This document shows, in pieces, positions 36,206 through 47,213 of a stretch of DNA of 64,000 bases. The stretch comes from Polytrichum commune (taxonomy: Eukaryota; Streptophyta; Polytrichopsida; Polytrichales; Polytrichaceae). The stretch is from contig OX485806.1 in assembly GCA_950295325.1 (NCBI GenBank), forward strand, positions 122,001-186,000, written 5' to 3'. The notes under the pieces were generated by a model. The model was not told where the DNA came from, made no database searches, and worked only from the letters and a program-made list of their open reading frames with translations. The first letter of the stretch is position 1. Every line of letters starts with the position of its first letter. A program made the translations under genes and the position numbers.

Positions 36206-39200
36206 ATGGATGGGTTTAGTGAAATTGGGGATTGGTCATCTGATGACATGGCCACTTGGCCATCTGCATCTGATGATGACTTAGACATTGTCGGGGAGGC
36301 TATTATGGCTGACAGTGCGGATGAAGATCATTTGGATTTACCTTCATCTTCCGTACCGCAGTGTCCCATTGTTGAATGTACGGGACTTTCAAGGGCTTCG
36401 TGGGTGAATTTGGAGGTGATACTTCTTAACGATAGTGGAGTTGTTGTGGCGGAGGGGATTTGCCGTAACACCCATCCGCAAGATTGCATTGATGAAAACC
36501 CGCTTGGCACCGAGGACGTTGGGGTTGTCATATTGGAGTCGGTCGTTCATTCCGAGGTGGATCCCACTCATAGGTTCTCCCTCCGCAGGTGGCCGTTGAG
36601 GAATGTCACAATTGATGGAGTTAGCTTGCGTGAACATGAGCAACGACACATGCAAATCGAAAAGGAGGTGCAATCAAACATGCGGCCGCGCAAGGGTCAA
36701 AGAAAGTACGATACATTGGCACGTCCTGCTCCGTCTGCAACTGATTGTAAACGTCAAAGGTTGCTCGGGGAGGAGTCCATTAGAGAAGTTGCCACAAAGG
36801 ATTGTTGTGTGCATCGTTGTTGCCAATTGTTTCCAAGGGATAAATTGAAGGCCATCCGCGAAGAAATGTGGCTTGGAGATTTCCGTCTAAGATCCACAAG
36901 AAAACTTGATGTCCATAGGGCGATACATGTGAATGGGATGGGTCGCAAGGTCATCACCATTGAAAGCATGGACGTGTGTTGTAAGGCATGGTACACCATT
37001 CACGGTGTGTCGAAAGCGGACTTTTATCGACAAGCTGCTTATGCCAAGGAAGGCCACCGGTCCCGTCACCATGGTAATGTGGGTTTAAAGAAGCCTAGGG
37101 AAGCAACAAGGCAAGCAACGGCCACTCTAGCAACCATCATTGTCCCCCTTGCCGATGCAATGCCGCACAAAACACGCACGCTCACAACCGGTGAAAAGGT
37201 TGTGGAGAAAGTTCTTCCCACAGGCACAAAATGGAAAGACATATTGTTGGACGTGAATGCAGTTGGCGAGAAGATTGGGTTGGAGCCAATTTCATTGTCA
37301 AAATTGAGTGCAATTAAGAAACAAAACTTTAGCGAATACATTACAAAAAGACGAGGGGACAAATTTGCCAGGTGCTCTAATTGCGAGAAGTTGAAGCGCC
37401 TCCGGGATGCACACACGATGGGTACCGAGTCGTATGCAGCGCATCAATTGAACTATTTCAAGCACGTAAACATGCAAGAGGCACACCGTAATGATTATTA
37501 CACAAATAGAGCTTTGTCCATCTCCAGGCCCTTGGAGGTTCTTACGGTCATCCATGACAAAATGGACCATGCCAAAACAGCCTCCCCATGTTTTGCAAAT
37601 CGAATCAAGGCCACGGATGGGTTTTTTAAGTTGCCTGTATCGGTTACAGGTGAACTTCGAAACAATGTCATGACATACCCTAAATGTTGTGGTTTTTTAT
37701 TCCGTGATGTACTTGAGAACATGGATTCACTCAAAATGGTTTAATTATATCTAATCACGTTGGGTTGGCATTACAGGAATGATTGCACATGGACACGGTG
37801 ATGTCAAGTTTGCTCATTATGCTCTTGATTTGTATCCAGCGGATTCAAACCACACAATAGGGTCATTTGCAAGGCTTTTACGTGATTTAGAGAAACCGCC
37901 AGCCTATTCTTCAGGATTGTTATTTGAAAACACGGGTTCAACACCTCTATATGAAGCGTTGTTGGATGGAAAAGATGTATGCTTTCATTCGTTGCCAGAG
38001 CCACCCAGTGATCCCGTGATTGCCAAAAAGTTGCCTCCCACTTTGCGTGTCCAATTGGACAATTGTGCCAAGGACAATAAAAGTAGATATGTTTTTGCAT
38101 ATTGGTCGTTGTTGGTTGCGAAAGGCATTTTCAAGGAGGTTTTTGTGTCCTTCCTATTGGTAGGCCACACGCACGATGATATTGATGCATCTTTTGGGCG
38201 GTGGAGCATGAAGTTGCGGGAGGAGGATTTCCCTACAATCCCGTTATTGATGAAGTCGTACATGGATTTGGATAACGTTCCGGTCATCCCCCATATGATT
38301 GAGGAGGTGCCAAACTTCAAGGCATTTATAGAACCTTATATTCGAAGTGGAGCTCACCGATTGATCGGGCATACGAAGGCACAACAATTCCGCTTCTATA
38401 TGCGTGACGATGGTGTCCCGGCCATGCAATACAAGTTGTTGTGCACGACACAAGACTGGAGCCCGCCGGAGGGTCTTCTTGTGTGGCGCGTGGATGCGGA
38501 TGGAAAGACCATGTTACCGGATGGGGAGCCTAGGCCTTGCAAGCCAATAGCCATGAAGAATTTGGAGGATATTTTGAAAGGTATATCAGGCTTCATACAA
38601 TATTGGGAGAGTTTGAAAATAGCGGATGTTGGCGGATCATGTTGGCATCGTTATGGGAGTTGGATACATTATTGGACCCGTGTTCGTGCCGCCTTGGCAG
38701 ACCTCCACCAAGATAGCCCTCATACTTTGAGGCATGGATTTTGGCCACAAACACGAGTCGATGTACAAGCTTCGGAGCCTAGTCTTTTGGGAAATGGAGA
38801 GGTTCGAGAGGAGTTTGATGTGGACGACCATTACGTGGGGCCTGCTAGTAGTCGTCCCCCACCATCTTTCCGCATTGCAGTGGATTGTCATGAAGGTTAT
38901 ATGCTCATTTTACGTCCTGGAGACGAGACATATGCAAAGCCAGTGTGGGTGGCAAGAGCTTTGTCCAAACCCAATTTTGTAACTTCCAGCCCTCATTTTC
39001 GACAGATACAAGTGGAGTACTATCGACCGACAGCAAGGAATGAAGATGTGATTCGGCATTATACAGGCTGGGATACAAACCCTAACTTTCGGTGGAAGAT
39101 GGATTCTGAGCACGGTCCATCTTGGGTAGATACAGATTCCATATTCATAGCATGGAAACCACGGAAAAACCATAGTGGATCAGTGTCCATCCCTCAAAAG

Positions 39201-39263
39201 TACATAACTTTTGCAAAAGACAACCTTGCTCGGATTGCACAAGAAGCAACCCACGTTGAATGA
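36206..39263 (+). CDS. DUF7869-like, DDE-transposase-like protein
   Basis: Two exons, 36206-37649 and 37777-39263, with a clean 127-bp GT-AG intron (phase 1); about 976 aa, no frame break. The N-terminus is acidic (DDD/EDE clusters). The middle part has a Cys pattern (DCCVHRCCQLF; RCSNCEKLKRLRD). The core has three acidic sites in RNase-H-like order: IHDKMDHAKT, LRVQLDNCAKDNK and LLVGHTHDDIDASFGRWS. I recognise this as the DUF7869 family (name from memory), widespread in plants, oomycetes and animals and thought to be transposon-related; its activity is not established to my knowledge. The start is placed after the GTGTAG acceptor-like site; an in-frame ATG also exists at 36185. The C-terminal 250 residues (WDTNPNFRWKM, YITFAKDNLARI) are not assigned. 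Its 5' flank is the 78-bp palindrome array. Confidence 0.78.
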
Positions 39264-39802
39264 GAAGTTGGTAGGATTGTGTTAGCATGATTATAGTTTA
39301 ATACGTAATTATAGCAATATAAATTACACATATGTGTGCTCTTCAAAATTGGGGCAGAGTTTGGGTAGAACTTACGAATACTATATTGTTTGGAGTTGGA
39401 TGAATATCCATTTACTATATTTCAAAAAAAAATGAAGTTCATCTTATTATTATGTTTGGGACTATATTGTCGAATGAAGAAATATGCATTTATTACATGC
39501 ACTTTGTATGTTGCAATGTCTATATTCTATTGTGCATGCTAATAATAGAAATCAGTTTATATGTTTTTTGGGTGAAACTTGTTTGGAGTGCTCTACCCAA
39601 TGTGTTTTTGTTGATGAAGTTGGTGTCGAGTGCTCTACCATATGTGCTTATGTCCGCACATCATAGATTTGGGATATTAGAACATATAATATAATTGAGA
39701 TTGTTGACAATATAGTTTCGGGCCTCTTCAAGTTCTTTGATCCATATATTAATTTGAGACTAGAGAAAGTCTCAATTTAATGAATATAGTGTTATTGTCA
39801 TC
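39264..39802. other. Spacer between the DUF7869-like gene and the acidic ORF
   Basis: AT-rich, no coding motif. It may include the 3' UTR of the upstream gene and the promoter of the next. Confidence 0.4.
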
Positions 39803-40396
39803 ATGTGCTGCTCAACATTCACGTACAAAAACCGCATGGCATGTCCACCTAGCATGAGGTTGTGTGTATATAGGGGTGGCGAGTTGGCTGAGGAATCTGA
39901 ATTTTCTCCCAAATATCCTAAAGATTTGACAAGTCAGCGGCTTACATATTGCGTTACATTGAGGAGGAAGCACCGTGTTGTGAAGGCAATACAACCCGGA
40001 GACAGACTTCTTCTGTTCCTTAAACGGGGTGGGTTATCACCATTGGCTATCTCTACGTCGGAGGCAAATGTTTGTGTTGTGTATAATGGAGATGGGCACT
40101 TGCTTTTGGAGGTAAACTCGGAGTTGTTAAGCGAGGATGCATCCCGAGAATTGGAAAAGCAATTTGGAGAGTTGGTATTGGTGGACGAAAATGAATGCGA
40201 AAATCAGCATGAAAGTGAAGACGAAAGTGAAGACAAAAGTGAAGGCGAAAGTGAAGACGAAAGTGAGGACGAAAGTGAGGACGGAAGTGAAGACGAAAAT
40301 GAAGGCGAAAATGGCGGAGAATCGAATAGAGAAAGAGGTGTATGTAGCACTTTGGGTTTCACTTTTCCAACAACAAAAAGAAAATCTGGAAATTAG
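39803..40396 (+). CDS. Small acidic protein of unknown function
   Basis: Single open frame of 197 codons (ATG 39803; a second ATG at 39836 would give 186 aa). Residues 1-130 look globular (MRLCVYRGGELAEESEF, VKAIQPGDRLLLFLKRGG). Then comes a run of ESEDESEDKSEGESEDE-type repeats of about 45 residues, ending in a basic TTKRKSGN tail that could be a nuclear signal. I do not recognise the family. It sits 540 bp downstream of the DUF7869-like gene on the same strand and may belong to the same element; acidic tails of this kind suggest chromatin or DNA-binding partners, which is inference only. Confidence 0.55.
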   Translation: MCCSTFTYKNRMACPPSMRLCVYRGGELAEESEFSPKYPKDLTSQRLTYCVTLRRKHRVVKAIQPGDRLLLFLKRGGLSPLAISTSEANVCVVYNGDGHLLLEVNSELLSEDASRELEKQFGELVLVDENECENQHESEDESEDKSEGESEDESEDESEDGSEDENEGENGGESNRERGVCSTLGFTFPTTKRKSGN

Positions 40397-41784
40397 ATGA
40401 GGCGCACTTCCAACAAATAATTAGAAGAAATTTATCTGCAATATTTTGTTGACAGATGTGGGCATGCTATTTCAAAATCTTTCCGACCATTGCTTATTTT
40501 TATTTTTTACACTCAAATAACACGATATTAAGTTCAATAACCTCATCATACATCATTCAAAAAATATATATGAGAGAAAACCTCTTTTTGACTTGCATAC
40601 GAGTATTGGATAGCCCAAAGGAGCACAATTTGAAGATGTTAGAGTACGCTAGAGTTCATTTAGGAACATGTGGTTTTTTTCTATTGTTTTGTTTGCATGT
40701 TCAATTATTTTAACCTATTATCCTTCCCAAACTAATAATAATCACAAATTTAGAGTTGACCAGAATATTTAGAGTCTTTAGGGGTATATACCTATAGAGC
40801 CTGCAGGTTCAATGTTGTTTCTTCGTTGCTCATCCCCCCCAAAAGGAAATGAATACCTGCATAAATACATACGGTAAATTATGTTTCACTTTTCAGTCGG
40901 CTCCCCCTTACACTTTCACTTTTTAAAATTGAGATCAATATTTATTTATTTTATTTTATTTTAAGCAACCAAAATAAGCACAATGATTATCCCACTTAGT
41001 GCATGTTACTATTCGAGGTTATGCATTATAATAAAGTCTTATTGAGGAGTTCAATAGGTTGTTCAGACATTATAGAACATGAATAACTTTGTGTGGTGAA
41101 TTATTACACTCTCATTAAACAATAACTCTAAATAATAACACACACTAATTGGGAAAATCAATGTAGTGTATTTGTGAAACGAAACACAACCATTTAAATT
41201 TTTTGAAGGAGCCAAATCAAGTGAGGTTGATGAGGTGTGCTTGAACTTGCATACCAAGGACAACCACTCAGATAGAGCAAAGCATAGTCCGGACAGTGTA
41301 GGGGGGCCACTTCTTCTAGTGCGGGCATGGGGACATCCAAACCTTAAAAAATAAAATAAAAATCCTTGTGTAAGCTTGGCATATTCATAAAGTGGTGTAT
41401 GTATGTGAGTACTATAGAGGGCTCTCTATTCCAACGAAAAAATAATAACTTCTTTCCTCAAATTTTGCCGCGTGTCAATCCTTCATTGGTTAACAACCCT
41501 CTTGAATCCCATGTGGAGTCTACGTTGTGGCATTGGTAAAGTTGAAATAGAGCGACATGTATTGGATGATGGTCATTGTGTGGATTTGGCCACAATTTTA
41601 ACATAACTTTCTAGTAGAAAATTAGTGTGGGCAACGTTATTTTATTTTTCTAGATGACTAATGTGGGCGATTAGTTTATTTTGTGCTACTTTTGTCCTAC
41701 AAGTAACATTTGTTGTGTTGGTTAGAAGTCTTCATGACAACTATCCATCAATTTAGAGGAATATTTGGAATATACCTAAACTCA
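40397..41784. other. AT-rich interval, nothing recognised
   Basis: No gene, RNA or clear repeat seen. Short AT-rich stretches only. Confidence 0.4.
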
Positions 41785-42890
41785 ATAAAGAATAAACCGA
41801 AAGATCAAGACATGTCACCGGTTGGACTTAGAAACACTAGAATTTTGACATAACATTTCAAGACCTTGCATGTGTAGAAATAAGAGCACACCATCAATAG
41901 TGAAGATTGCAAAATTTATTGCAGACGATGAGGTAGACGTGTCCAATTCGGTTACTCATCTCCATCAAACACCTATATTTAAGTGGTATGTGGTTAGGTG
42001 TGGCTTCAAGAATGAACATAACATAAAAGACACGTGTTTTATAAGAGATTGGATTACATGCTCAAAATGTTTTAACCCATTCTAGACTCGATAGTGAACA
42101 TAGTTGGGGGAACCTATATGATCATTTAATGAGCATGAGAATCTTCACTTTGATAATGAGTAAGATATTCATATGGGCTCCAAAGATTATGGGAAAGTGG
42201 CTACGGCCCTGACTTGGATTTGCTAACCATCTCATACTAATCACATGTTTTTTTCTTTTTTTCTTTTTTCTTTTTTGAGACAAAAGGCCAACACAGCCAA
42301 CGCCAAAATGAATACTAATCGCATGTTCTCATATACTAGGAGAAGTGGGATAATCGGAAACAATGACCGTTTAAGACCCATCTACATTAAGACAAAAGAT
42401 AACTGCTGAAGTGCAAAACTAGCCTTTGAGAAAATAGTCCAGAAATTCACATGTAGTCGCCTTCACCAAGGGTCACCCACACTCTCCCATTATTCCCCTC
42501 TTTTCGGCAAAAGACTATGGTGACAATTCACCCTTTCGATTTGGATAAGATTCTCATTGTTCGTGATGTAAGCATGCCTATTTATGCTACTTATCTTAAT
42601 CAGACACCTATATTGGAGTGGTGTATGGTCAGGCGTGGATTTAAGAACTGACATCAAAAAGGGCATCATGTGTTTAAAGAGGGTTGAACTATGTGCTCAA
42701 AAAATGTTAACCATTCTAGTTCATTAGTCAACATCATGGCCGGGGTGACCTATATTGATCGTTTAACAAATATCCACTTTGATAATGAATAAGATACTCA
42801 TACGAGCTCCGGAAACTATGAGGAAAAAATGGCTACAACCTCAATTTGGATTTGCTTAGATCATTTTATACTATTCAAGTGTTTAATGTT
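41785..42890. repeat. Two diverged copies of the dispersed repeat
   Basis: Copies 41965-42250 and 42597-42880 share CACCTATATT(T/G)AAGTGGTAT, ATGTGCTCAAAA-TGTT, CATTCTAG, TTTGATAATGA(G/A)TAAGAT, CTCATA(C/T)G and CAATTTGGATTTGCT. A preceding block at 41785-41850 (GAAAGATCAAGACATGTCAC, TTGGACTTAGAAACACTAG) recurs near 60985 and 62590. Copies are 60-75% similar by eye; no coding frame. Confidence 0.6.
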
Positions 42891-44340
42891 CTACGAGAAG
42901 TGGGGAACTTTAAAACATGTGAGTATACTACAAGTTGTGTGGAATGATTTGAGCACCAATGTACATTTATTGTGTGGGCTAGACCTCTCAGACCTCTCAA
43001 CCTTTTCTAATGATTTGAAACCTCTAGCTCAACACCAACTTCAAGGTATCTCTTTCAAACCTCTCAACCTCAAACAACAAACTTGCAACCCTTCTTCTGG
43101 ACCTCTCAACTTCAAACAACAAATTTGAACCTTTCTCTCCCAAACTTGTGAACCTTAAACAAATGAACCTCAAACCCCTCTCTCTCATATATTTGAACCT
43201 TAAAAACCGCACCTCAAACCCCTCTGCATGAAATCTCCCATTCAAATAACCCCAAACCCCCTCCTTCTCTCCCAATCTTTGCTCTCTCAATGTCAATTTC
43301 TCCCTCAATATGTTTTGATCTTTACTCTTTCCTCGTTTGCACTCTCTTGCTCTTGCTCTTGCTTTCGCCCTCCCTCAAGCAGTGAAGTTGACCAACGCTT
43401 CATGGAGGTGGAGGGGAGCGAAAGAGGAAGGGAGAGAAAATGAAGAAGGGTTTTGGTTGGGTTGGTGAAATACAATCAGTCGGAACATGCGCCTGTGGGA
43501 ATAAGGGTCCACGGCAACAAACGCCACCCCCTTGTTTAAAAATGTATAACCTTGCATAAGCCACCTAACCTTAGGTGGGGTAAGGTATGTTGGAGGTATT
43601 CGATTCATGTTTTATATTCTTCAACTTCTATGATGTTTAAACTTAGTATTAAAATGCCCAAGGGTGAACCTTTCATTAAAAGCCATAATCATGTGTGTTT
43701 GCAATATATAGTATATAAACCCAAGCCTATTCAAAAATATTTTTGTAAATTTAAGTGGTAAATGTACAATTTCAATTATCAAATCAAAAGTGATAATATG
43801 TGTACCAAAAAAAATGTACATTTATGTTTAATCATATGTATAAAAATCTAGTTGTGAACATTGATTAACCCCTATCCTTTGTAAAAAGCAAGACCCTACT
43901 AAATCTTATCAATAAAGTTGTCGGAGACTTCTTCATCCCCCATACATAGCTTATAAGCACCGGAATTTGCAATAGAGTTATATGCCATCATAGGTACCAA
44001 ATTTGCAATTATTTTTGTAAGTCTACCATCAAATGATCAATGAGATCAATGAGATCCCCACTTGTTGTTGGGTCATTCTTGATACCAACATAAGCCAATG
44101 ATTTACAAAACGTATGTTTGCCTCCCAACTCTAATTATAATATTAAACTAATTATTCACTACGGTTCACAAATTTTTTGCCAATGGGTGGATATGAGCAT
44201 ATGTTATAATAAAGGAGCGGAATTTTCCAAAAGCATCTTTGAAGTCACTACTCTACTGAAACCCTATCTAAAAGGCATCCAATGAGGAAGCTCACAAATC
44301 CTAGATGGAAGAGTAGACTCCACGAACTAGTATAAATGTT
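42891..44340. other. Non-coding interval with pyrimidine-rich patch
   Basis: CTCAACCTCAAACAACAAAC-like short repeats occur at about 43050-43200 (ACCTCTCAACNTCAAACAAC repeated) and a C/T-rich patch at 43230-43380. No gene recognised. Confidence 0.4.
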
Positions 44341-44441
44341 TGCCCCCCCCCCTTTCACTAAGAGTTGTCTACCCTAGTTTGTGTACACCCTATGTTCATG
44401 CCATGCAATCAATCATATTTTGCGCTGCATTTCACATAAGG

Positions 44442-44764
44442 TTTGGGTTGACCAACCCAAACTTGCTAACCCTATTCAGTGTACTAATAGAGTTTGCGTT
44501 GGTGACCCTAAACCTAGGGTCCTTTGCACGGGATCATGTTTGGGTCAACCGAGCCAAACTCTTCTTCATATCTTACAAAAGATCTACATGGGTTTGGGAC
44601 AACCGACCCAAACCTCCTAACCCCAATCAATGCAATACTAGAGTTTGCATTGGTGACCTCAAACATGGGTGCCCTTCCTATGGGTTAAAGTTTGGGTCGA
44701 CTGATGCAAACTCTTTGGCATATCCTATTAAAGGTTTACATGGGTTTGGGCCTGGTCACCCAAA
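44442..44764. repeat. Decayed palindrome array, ~152-bp units
   Basis: Five degenerate palindromes start at 44442 (TTTGGGTTGACCAACCCAAA), 44539, 44593, 44691 and 44745. The spacing alternates about 97 and 54 bp, so the unit is about 152 bp with two palindromes, as in the 31-kb array but with different spacers. Several mismatches are C-to-T or G-to-A changes. Confidence 0.8.
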
Positions 44765-45254
44765 CTTGCTAATTTTGGTACCAATAGTAATCATCACTAC
44801 TTCTGGTGGCCATTAGGCAGTCAATAAGCAACCATTGGGTAGTTATTTTTAAGTTATGAGTATACATTTTGGTGGCAAGGTGACCACAACGTTTACTTTT
44901 GGAGCACATCCGTTGTGGGACGGGGTTAGTCATTGAGGAGGGTAGCAATTACCATAAAACAAAATGCATATGAAACTTTAAATCCTAAAATTCAAAACAT
45001 TGCCATCATCCACCTCCCTCCTCTCTATTGTTGTTATTATTCCTCCATTCCCTCTTGCCCTTGCTACACATGATCTTGGTGCTCTTTGTCATGTTGGTCA
45101 ATGTGTTGGTGCTCTTTGACGTAGTCTTAGTCAAATTGGCCATCTTCAAGGTGATTTCTCTTCATCCTTTTCAATTTGTGTTCGTTTCGTTCCTTGCATT
45201 TGATTTTGGAGGTCAAATACGTGTTGATGTCAAAAATGTGGAATTTGATTTTTT

Positions 45255-45520
45255 TGGAGGTAAACAAGGTCAAGTGTGTGCCGATGTTGAATGTTTGATT
45301 CATGTTATGAAGTCCAAGTACTATGTTTTTGTGGGTTTTAGTTTTTTTAAAGGTGTATGAGGTCAAATGTATGCTAATGTCTAATTGTTGAGGCATATTT
45401 TGAAACCCAAGTGCTATATTTTGGTTTCTTGAAGGTGTAGAGATCAAATGTGTACTAATGTTGAATGCTTGATGCCTATTTTGAAGCTTGAGTTTTATAT
45501 TTTGTAGGTTTTTTGAAGGC
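45255..45520 (+). repeat. ~84-bp tandem units upstream of LINE ORF1
   Basis: About three imperfect units (from about 45265, 45350 and 45434) share AGGTCAAATGTGTGCTAATG, TTGAATGNTTGA, CCCAAGTGCTATATTTT and GGTTTCTTGAAGG. They lie 150-400 bp before ORF1 and could be promoter monomers of the LINE 5' UTR, as in some L1 elements, or an unrelated tandem repeat. Confidence 0.5.
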
Positions 45521-45670
45521 TAACATAGTTGAATCATTCCAAGGGCATTAATGCAAATGAAGCAACACGAGCCCAATCTTGCATATTGAAGGTTGTCACT
45601 TGAAAATTGTCTATTTGAAATTGTATTTCTTTTGCATTTCACAATTTATGTAGCTAACCATTTACGACAA

Positions 45671-46927
45671 ATGGACATCCCACTTGGCTCGATTTACTCC
45701 AACCCAATCGACATTGGGACCAACGCCGTCACCAAGCATTGGGCGGGTTTCATTAAGGTACATCTAAAAAACCCACAACAAGATGGAATAGCGTTACTTA
45801 GAGGCCATAGAGCATTTGTTATGGCAATGGAGGATGGTGAAAGGGTTATAGGTAAAGTAGAAAAGGGATATGAATTAGTTACTAAAGCCCGTAACCTAAG
45901 GTTACACCTCAAAGGTGAAACCCTCCGACATGAGCATGCATCTACCATATTTGAGTCACTAGTGCAAGAGAGTTACTACAATGGTCACCAACACGAGTTT
46001 ATGGGTCTTGCCAAACCGGAACTCGATAAAAACTTTGCTTTTCTTACTCTCACCATGGAGGAGGCTAGGGATTTAGTACTCAAGGAGGGAATTGTTTACA
46101 ACAATGAGAAGTTACAAGTGAGCATCACCCGATATAGGAATGGCGGCAACCCATCCGAACTCCGAATTAGCACAACTCTAGTGGCTAATAACCTCCCACA
46201 ACGTGAGACACCAACCGCCATCACCAAAGCCATCAAGCAAATTTTTGGAGAAGACAATGTTGTAGGCATTAGCTTTGGCAATACTAATCAAGGCACCACC
46301 AACAAGCAAGCGGGATGGTGCCACATTCAATGTCTTAACGCCGCGGTCTACACGGCATGGAAACACAAGTCTACCTACATTCTAGGACGACACATCGATT
46401 TCATTCCGCACCATGGGAGCATCGATGGAACGGCCCCCAACAAGACGGCGATCCGACTAGCCCAAGCTCCCGTTAGAGAAGTCATCGCGGATAAAATCCA
46501 AGCTATGGGTAACGCCACTAACCTCCACCCACTCATCACCGAGAAGCATCTTACAAAAACCATGAAGGAATTCGAGGATAAACTAGATGAGAAGTTTAGC
46601 TCTCTCACTACCACCATAAACAACCACACGGATCGGAGACACGATGCAACCACAACGACCATCACCAACCACTCCACCAACCTCCATGCGCTCCTTGGTA
46701 CGATAGCACATGAGTTCCAACAATCCAACATCCGCATGCAAGGCATCATCACCGGCCTCTCCACCGCCGCCCCGGAGCTATTGCATACGTCCGCCCCGTC
46801 ACCAACAATACACGGCCTCAACACATCCGCCCTACCTCTACCTCTACCACTCCAAGCCCCCCCCCCCCCCGGATTCCAAAACAACCAACAAATGTACCAT
46901 CAAGGACCCCATACATTTAATGGATAG
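45671..46927 (+). CDS. LINE ORF1 protein, RRM-like
   Basis: 418 aa from the ATG at 45671 (MDIPLGSIYSNP...). Residues about 170-270 look like an RNA-recognition fold: STTLVANNLP (RNP2-like strand), an ITKAIKQIFG helix and AGWCHIQCLNAA (RNP1-like strand). A Thr/His/Asn-rich helical stretch and a Pro-rich C-terminus (LPLPLPLQAPPPPGF) follow. ORF1 proteins of LINEs bind the element RNA; many plant LINE ORF1s carry an RRM. The frame is intact. Confidence 0.7.
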   Translation: MDIPLGSIYSNPIDIGTNAVTKHWAGFIKVHLKNPQQDGIALLRGHRAFVMAMEDGERVIGKVEKGYELVTKARNLRLHLKGETLRHEHASTIFESLVQESYYNGHQHEFMGLAKPELDKNFAFLTLTMEEARDLVLKEGIVYNNEKLQVSITRYRNGGNPSELRISTTLVANNLPQRETPTAITKAIKQIFGEDNVVGISFGNTNQGTTNKQAGWCHIQCLNAAVYTAWKHKSTYILGRHIDFIPHHGSIDGTAPNKTAIRLAQAPVREVIADKIQAMGNATNLHPLITEKHLTKTMKEFEDKLDEKFSSLTTTINNHTDRRHDATTTTITNHSTNLHALLGTIAHEFQQSNIRMQGIITGLSTAAPELLHTSAPSPTIHGLNTSALPLPLPLQAPPPPGFQNNQQMYHQGPHTFNG

Positions 46928-47213
46928 TGCCCCCTTAGCATACCACAAATGGCCACTCTATCTTATATGTTATAGTTTGATGTTATCTTATAATAAAGAG
47001 CCCACATTCTTGTTCCTACTCCAAGTACTCTCTTACTTTATGTATCTCTCTACATATCCCCCCTATAGGAAAAAATACACAAACACACTAAAACCATGGT
47101 ATTGGCACAACAAAAACACCCACACCAAGCACCATCAACTATAAACCGGAAAACCCACAAGGAATCTACCCCCACACACATCACCAATTCCCCGTACACA
47201 CCCACACTACCAC

